From assembly GCF_964355755.1 (NCBI RefSeq), contig NC_092678.1, positions 11,878,922 through 11,942,921 on the forward strand: a stretch of DNA of 64,000 nt, written 5' to 3'. Made by a program: the position numbers and the translations under genes. Origin of the DNA: Antedon mediterranea (Eukaryota; Echinodermata; Crinoidea; Comatulida; Antedonidae). Positions 54,101 to 63,100 of this stretch are shown piece by piece. The notes below the pieces were generated by a model that worked only from the letters and a program-made list of their open reading frames with translations, was not told the origin of the DNA and did no database searches. Each line of letters starts with the position of its first letter. Within the stretch, counting starts at the first letter, position 1.

Positions 54101-57100
54101 TGAGATATAAACCAAATTTTAAAGTATTTACTGTATGACTATAGCCTTCACAATTTTGTCATTAGGTCAATCTAGTTGGCATAGCATGCATGTACGGTCA
54201 TCCCATTTTAAAATTTGGATAGATGAAGCAGTAGTAAACATTTTGACCAATCACGTTGATAGATGAAGCAGTAGTAGACATTTCGACCAATCACGTTCTC
54301 TTATTTACATAGGTTATGTAATGTTAGGTGGTATTGAATTGAGATACAAAATCTTGAAATGATTTTATTTGGATCATAATATTATAGAAGAGACTTATTA
54401 AAGAATAATATATTAATATTATTATAAGTGCATGGATATACCATGTAATAAGTGCAAGGATATACCATGTAATAAGTCCATGAATATACCATGTAATAAG
54501 TGTATGCAAGTATATATTACCTGAATGATTTCATAAGTTGTTGTGTTGCACCATACATGTACAAGTGGCTGTAAATCATCAGGTATTATTAGGTTAGACA
54601 CTTCATACACAATACCATTTCTTGCAAGTACATCAGTATGTGTAATAACTGATTGAGATGAAATCTCAAACTCTCCCTGAAATAGAATAGAGTATCAAAT
54701 CATTGAATGCTACTTTCTCTCAACAACAACAATAATTGAGAATGGTCAAAAGATTTAGAACAATGTAACCAAAATTAGTCATTTTAAAACTGGCCGTTAT
54801 TACTTAAATTGTTGTCATAATCATTCAGGCATGTAAAATTGTAAAACACACACTGTGGCCTATTCGCCAGCTCAGTATAACGCCTGTTGTCAAAAATTTC
54901 TTTTGCCTATATTCTTGTTATTTTTAGTGGGACTGGGAGCGTGCAGTTTCATTTAATATTTCAGCCATATTGAAGATACAGTTTTATTTAAATTTTAATA
55001 AAATTTTGTGACACCAATGTATAGATCTTCCTGAAAATCAATAATATTGTCAGGATGGAAGTCATGAAGATAAGTTGAAATTGTGGACGTTATTAAACAA
55101 TACAAAGTAATATACTGCTTTGTTAAAAACATTTGTTGAATTAAGAGTACTTACTCTACTGGATACAAAAAGATCCAAGTTTGTACCATATAAGGAAGTT
55201 AAACGACGTTGAGTAAGATATGTATCAATTGGTACCTAAGATAACAAATAATAATAATACTAGTACTAGTAATAATAATAGTCATTATATTATTTACTTA
55301 TATATTTACATTTGTCATAATGATGGTATTTTCTTTCATTTATTTTTACAAATAATGCTACAGAATAGCAATGCAAAGTCTGAAAACAGAAATAAATGGA
55401 GAGCTATGGTGGTCAACTTTGATACAAAGATGCCATGTGATGATGATGATGGTGATGATGATACAATCAAACAAACACTGTAAAAACACAAGGATTTGTC
55501 ATCAATGTGGATGCAGTTGTATTTTATAATAATACAATTATTCAAGATTAAAATTTATAAAATGTACTAATACCCATTTCACACTGTACACTTTTTTATT
55601 ACAAGTTCATGCATGTCCCGATAAAAAGGGAGGCAGTCCTATCTACAGTGCTACGTCTATTCTATGAAATTGGTTCTTTCTAGAAGAAAAGAGGACTGTA
55701 GACTTTAGTGAGCCTAATTTAATATACTAAACAGGAAACTTAAGATAAAAAATTAATATAAATTAGGTCCTCAACTGTTGAATTTTTCATTTTAACCGTT
55801 GTAAAGAGTTGTTACAAAAGGTATGAACACAGAAGAAATAACTGATATTATCCATTATCGTGACAACAAACTTTTTACATTTGTTTTACAGTACGTGTGA
55901 AATGGGTATAGTAGCCGAGTGTCTGCAGTTGTTTGTTGTTCAATAACATAAAAAAATACCTGTGCATTTGGTACAATGTGATTTTCAAGTATTCCTTTTA
56001 ATTTGTTACGTCCCTGGAAAATATTGTTAAAGAATATATACATCATAATCCTAATCTTTTATTCAAATGATATTTGTTAAACATTGACTAACAACATGTT
56101 GTATTGTATACAGAGTTCATAAAAATACTTTAGTATTTAAATTCACTTAAAGGTAAAATGTTAAATATTAATATTCTTACCTGGTCTGAAAGAAGAAAAT
56201 CATGTTCTTCATTAGTGAGGTTTTCAAATGCACGATTGACCGGTACAAAAACAGTGTATGGACCGACAGACTCATCCAAGAATTTAAAATACTCAAAACG
56301 CTGAAAATACAAAGAAATAGAAACATTTTATAAATTATAGAAGTGAAAATAGCGTTACCAACCAACTATGTTACACGCTGTATTTATTAAATTAATATTT
56401 TTTAGTATTGTCACGAACTCCCTTGACGTATGTTTCCGAGCGGTTGAAAATACTTCAGGAACTCCCTTGTGACATAAAAGTATACACACAAAATCCACAA
56501 AGATGTAAAATAACTCAAAAACCAAGCTTTAATTTCAATCAACTTCAACAATCCAGTAAGCACTTTAAACAACAGCTTCACAATAACTTTTACAATCGAA
56601 TATCCAACCTCTAATCCAACAACCTTACAATTAGTTTTACATCCCTTTCTTTATACTTCTTATTCTATTGGATTACAGTTTCTATTAATAGCACTTCTGG
56701 AATGTTTCTGATTGTTCTTATATTATACATGGTTTCTTAAATCTAAACTTATTCTAGAATGTTCATGTAGACACTATGATACTGTCATGATTAAGGAATG
56801 GTAATTTATTACAGTATTATAATCAATATACGAATAAAAAAAATAAACAATACATTCATATTTCTTTATTATTTTTCGTGTACATAAAACACAACAAAAT
56901 ATGGTTTGAAATTGTTCAAGTTAAAATACAGATATAGTACAATTCTAAGAATTGATTAAATATTAAAAAGTAAATTAAACTCACATCCAAACACTTCTTA
57001 AATATCTGGTAATTATCTTCTTCACTTATTTTTTTATATAATGAAATCTAAAAAAAAACCATTTGAACAGTAATAATATGTAGAATAGAATGAAAAACAT

Positions 57101-60100
57101 AATTGTTTAAATACACTTCAAAAACATATTTGAAAACATTATTATTATTTAATGAAGAATTACTGTATTAACATCAATATTTTTAATGATGTTTGTTAAT
57201 AATAGTGACGCAGCCAGTGATTGGGGGGGGGGGGGGAAAGGTCACGATGGTCATGAACTCCTAATTATTTAGAAAAAAAAAAAAAATACATCGTCTCCTT
57301 CACCACAAATCGCAATTTTATGAACTTCTTATCAAAATAGAAACAGACGACGTATCAATGCAAATCGGCGTATTGCGTAATCACAAGTGGGAAAAGAAGA
57401 CGCAACACTGCTACAAACATCGCTACGGGCAGTTTGCTTTAAGGCAAAACTGCAAGAACAGAGAATAATGCGCGGATGAACCAGGTCAAAGTCTACGGCA
57501 ACTAACATTGACGCCGAACACACCGGGCAGGTTTGATTTCACCTATATTGGTTCTCACTGGGGAAGCAAGCGAACACAAGCGAGTTGACACAGTTCGAAT
57601 AATTAATCGCTTGTGAATTGTCAAGTTGTTTACGTTGCATTTAGATCGTTGCATAACGTTGATGTTGCGTCGATAGTGGGTAACCACACTTACAGCGGGC
57701 CGGGAATTTACAAACAAAAGGCAAGAATACTGGAGCAACATAGTACATCGTGGGTCAAAGAAACTGATTTTGATACCCCCGAAAAAAATTAAATAAATGC
57801 GTTTGCACATTTGGCAGGAATATAAAAAGTTCTGTAATAAAAATGAGAGTATTAGTGTCATATTTGTGCATGCGTAAACTGATTTAAATGATCTTGATTG
57901 CCCTTGATCGCCTTCATTTCATTACTGGCTGTGGCCTTGCTTAATATGTCGAGTACCCATATGGGAAAATACCCTTTGAGCTTTAAGGGTTATCCTCTTG
58001 CTCCTGCTTATTTATGTACACCTTATTAGACGTTATTCAAATTAGAATTGCATTGCACTGTTTTAAGGGGTGATCTTGATGTTTTGAGACAACGGCAAAT
58101 ATGTAGTTGATTGCTCCTGGAGATTGGGCATGCAGGCTAAAAATAGGCAGGACATTGTAAATTGCAATCATCAAGCACTTCTCATCCTGGTCACGCATAA
58201 AGTCCTCTATATATCTGTATCAGAACTGCTACTGTATCCTCTTTAATAAATACTTCATTCTTTTTGTTTATGGTCTGCATCCTTGTTGAGTGTTTTTGAC
58301 TTTGTAAATCGAGGCAGTTGCCAGGCATAATAGCACACTATCACATATATTCCCCAATGCTATGTGTATCATTGTTCATAAATGTTATGATTGTCTGTCT
58401 ACAACCATTCAAATCATGGAGAGAATTATCAATATTGTATAAAAATAATTGTAAAATAAATCTTACCGATGTATTGCTGTTAACATGTACAGTAGTAAAT
58501 ACCGCTTCATCCAAAACATGTATATATCCATTTGAAGCAATCAAATCTATATTTACCAGCTGGCCTATGTTTGACTCAAGATTATATTGTAACACATTGT
58601 CCTATAAAATAAAAGATTTATCATTGTTGTTTGCTAAAGAGAGAAACATTTTATGTTATTTGAATCAATGTTTTAACGTTACATATTTGCATTCGTTGAT
58701 AGCTTTCATGTTGTATACAGGTAGCGAGTACTAAATATCACCTATCTAGATGCACGATACAATAACATGCGCATGGATGTACATCCTACAATGTGAACAT
58801 CCATATTTTTTTAGGATTTTATATGTATATTTTGTATGGCTTTTTTTTTATCGTATTTTATATTTTATGTACTGTATCCATTTTATATTTGTATGTACTG
58901 TACTTTTGAAAAGGCCAACAGAGTTTCCCCATGGGGATAATAAAGTTTTAATTGAATTGAATTGAATTGAATTGATATGCCGTATCTAACTATACCAGCA
59001 GCTTGATGCAATGCGTAGCAAGGCATACATCAATAACCTGCAAGGCATACATCAATAACCTGCAAGGCATACATCAATAACCTGCAAGGCATACATCAAT
59101 AACCTGCAAGGCATACATCAATAACCTGCAAGGCATACATCAATAACCTGCAAGGCATACATCAATAACCTGCAAGGCATACATCAATAACCTGCAAGGC
59201 ATACATCAATAACCTGCAAGGCATACATCAATAACCTGCAAGGCATACATCAATAACCTGCAAGGCATACATCAATAACCTGCAAGGCATACATCAATAA
59301 CCTGCAAGGCATACATCAATAACCTGCAAGGCATACATCAATAACCTGCATCTGTGGTAGTTGCTGCAACGCATGCCAGTGCAAATATATAGACTAAGCT
59401 TTACGGAATAAATATTGATGCATAAAAAGTTTAAACACCAAAGTTGCCATATAAAATATTCTATAAAAGTCGTAACATCCATGTACAGACCTCCTAATTT
59501 GGAAAAATGGAGATTTTATGAAACTATAAAGGGTGCTATAGTAATATTATCAAACCATAACTATGAAAAAACCTAAAGATATTGGCATCATTTTGGCAGG
59601 AGAGCGAAAGATAACTTGAAATATCGAGAGACTCTCGCCATTATCGGAGAGTTGGAAGTCTGTATGTGAAAAATTTAGTTTACTATCCTTCATTAAAATC
59701 AATAATATACTGTAACAAGCAACTAATGTTTTCCATTATTGGGCAACAGGCTCAATTTGTAAGAAACATTATATTACCTGATCTTGCTTAACCTCTGCCT
59801 GATAGCCCATCAAGTTATAAACATGATTAGCAATAATCAGATTATGTTGGTCTAGATGAATTGGAATTATTAACAGTTTCATCAAGTAGCCTGCAAACTC
59901 ATGATCATTTCTGGCCATCTCTAAAATCTGAAAAACAAATTTTACAATGTTTCTCATTCATAATTTTATCTCTTATCAATTCAATGCTCACATGTTTGCC
60001 TTTTAAATAAAAGAAATAACAATGAAATGTCATATCATCACTTTTTAGTAAAACAATCTTACTATTTTGTGGCTTAAGAAATGCTGTTTTTATATTTGTT

Positions 60101-63100
60101 ATATTTATTTATATTCTTTAAAAGATTACTTTTGCTTAATTATACAAAAGACAGCACAAATTCGAACCAAGATATATACAATGATTAACCTAGGGAATCA
60201 GACCTACAGTACTGTAGTATACTGAGTTTTTGTTTCTGCAATTGAATGTACTACTATGACTGAACTGTAACAAATCTGCTTCCTGAGTGAGATATACAAT
60301 ATATATGAGAGAGGTAAACATTCATTTTTGCAACATAATTTGTATGCCATACCGGACAACCTTGGGCTGGACCAAAATATCTAGTTTTCTGGAAATTCTG
60401 GTACTCAAAATGTGTTTTTAATGGAAACAAGGCCATATTATGCTCAAATTTGAGTTAGTGTTTACCGACTGACTAACCGCCATATTGAGCACGACTAAAA
60501 AATTATTTGGGACATTTTGGAGAAAAGTCTGGTTATTAAAGGGTTTCCGGTTTCTAGGAAGTCTATCATTGGGAGTGTTGACTATACTGTATTTGTTTTT
60601 AATACACCAAAATATGACTATGATTGTAAAAAACGATGGAAATAAAACACATTTTATTTTTGATTTCCATTCTAAATGATGAAAACAGGCAAATGAATAC
60701 CTGTTGATCCATTCTGTTAAACGCATCCTCATTTGGAATAAGCAGCGTAAAGTATAAATCCAAGCTGCTCAACGTCACCCCAAGATCAGCAATCTCTAGC
60801 AATTCCATGCCGGTGGTTAACTGGCCATAAAGGGTGCCCTCTGTGTTGATGTTTAATTCACGTAAGCGCTAAAGAGAATGCTAAGTAGGTTATAATATGT
60901 TTTCATATTAAACTTATTAAATTAATACTACGTCTATATCAAACCTATCCTGCATCAAAACAATAATAATAATTTATTTGGAAAATTCTTTTTGAACAGC
61001 GGCACACATAATAATGTGCATCCTTAAAACAATCTAAAAAACAAATCATTAATATAAAAGGTACAATCCAGTTTTCTTCCGAAGCAGGTTTAGCATAAAT
61101 AATAATAAATGAGCTTAAACACTTGTCTAGTTTAGTGGTAGGCTAGGCCTAAAGCCATTAAAAACAATCAACAATACCAATCTGGATTAAGGTAAGTAAA
61201 AGAATCTGGATTAAGGTAAGTGAGTAAAATAGACAGATAGAGTACATTTGGGATTTGGTATCTAGGTTTGTGTGAAATTGATTTACAGTAGGAGAATACA
61301 TGTGAATACAAAAATAACCTACCATCTGCATGAACACATTATAAACAAAGTATGGTTTTACCTGCATAATATTACCATAACAGGTGTGGGTACCAACATA
61401 GCCTGGTTTGCACCTGCATCCCATTTGGCCAGGTGTCACCATATAACATTCAGTATTTGCAGGACAGCTGCTTGCATTGGTTGACAGACAAAGGTCTTCC
61501 AATTCACAGATATTGTTGTCGTTCAATTTATAGTGTACAATGCATTCACACTTGCTCTGTGAAAAATAGTGAGTTGTATGAAAATTGCACGCAGTCTTGG
61601 TGAAGAATCATAATGTATTTCAATAGCAACAAAGCCTCATATCATAAGTGCCTTACAGTGGCCTAAACTAAATAACTAAAAACAAAATTAAACTTGTTTT
61701 CCAGTGACAGTACAGTATACTGTACTAAAATTAAAAATGTTTCAAAATTGCAATGCTTGCAAACCACGTTAAGTCATGGGAAGAAAGGATCTGGCTAAAT
61801 AACATTTACATATTGACAATCTATAAGGATTCTTCAGCATTTTAAATGAGTTCGGCTATAATTTTTTGTTTGTTGAAATTTTAATATACACAATGATTGA
61901 TCAGAAAAAAAAAATTACCAATCTATCATCCACAATGTAATCGTGTATTAAAAACTATTCATTTTTTTCAGTTTGGAAGGGAATGGGATAAAAAAAGGGA
62001 AAGTGGCATAAAATAGTATACTGTAAGTATTTAGTGTTTCGTTTACAATTGTAAATTTCTAGAAATATTTTACTGTACCTTCCCAGCAGAAAGGTAATGA
62101 CAAACAGACATTTCCAATGGGCATCCACCATTATTGTTGGAGCATGGATTGTCTGGATGACAGAGGGTACCATCACCATTGTAATTGTCTTTGCAAGTGC
62201 AGTTGTACTGCAGCCTTCCAGTGTGATAACAATTTGCATTGATGCTGCAGTTATGGTTCACACAAGGATCAATCTCTATAAGAAATAACATAAACAGAGT
62301 AGTTAGGGCCTCTGTATGTGTGTTCACTTTGTATAGCTTCAGCGCCTAGAAAACCGTGACGCTCAATTGTGACTGTGAGTACGTCGGAGGACCATTACAC
62401 TTTATATGCATGCATTATTGTCAGCAATCTAACTAAACAACACACTATGCACTTTTCTGACGGTGTTTCTTTGTACGAATCGTTCAACATTGGGCCCAGC
62501 TCATTGCATGATATGATATCATGATCCATCCAGGGACCAAATTGTGTACTGTAGTTACTTTCTAGGCTGACGCATTACGTCATGTACGCTACAGCAAGAT
62601 GTTCACGTTCGCCTCTGGGCCTGATATTTTCAGTAAAATTGTAATTTTGAAGACCTGCAGCTCTAGTTTTCAAAATTTTCTTAGCTCAGCCTCAACCATA
62701 AAGCTAGTTCTGGAGACTTACATATTTTGTTTCATGTTCAGAAGTATAATAAGTTCAATTTCAGGGACCTAGCAATTCTATTTTATATAATGTTCTCACA
62801 GTAGCTCCACCCCAACCATGCTCGGCTGGTCCTGTACACCTAGAATTTCGTTTTAATATTTTAATGTATTTTCCAGGGACCTAATACTTAATAGCTCTAT
62901 TTTTCACAAATTCTTTAGCTGGTCCTGGAAAGTTATATATTTCATTTCATATATCAATGTATAATTGCAATTTCCGGAGACCTACAGGGTAGCAGCTCTA
63001 TTTTTCAAAATTTTCTTACAGAGCAGCCTCGCACATTTACAATTTCGCACTCCCAGACAGCAACCACCCTCTGCAATTAACGATATACCTTTTGGCCTGT

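Larger units (their letters stand above)
54677..56984. other. Introns between E7 and E11, nothing firm
   Basis: Non-coding segments 54677-55154, 55236-55959 and 56301-56984. A plus-strand piece at about 56408-56614 ([20 protein letters not shown]) resembles the C-terminal end of LINE reverse transcriptases but is too short to call. A GAT-repeat (55438-55460) is simple sequence. Confidence 0.4.
59928..62078. other. Introns between E2 and E5, nothing notable
   Basis: Segments 59928-60700, 60869-61361 and 61557-62078 are AT-rich; a short direct repeat (tctggattaaggtaagt) occurs at 61181-61221. No gene or RNA seen. Confidence 0.5.
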
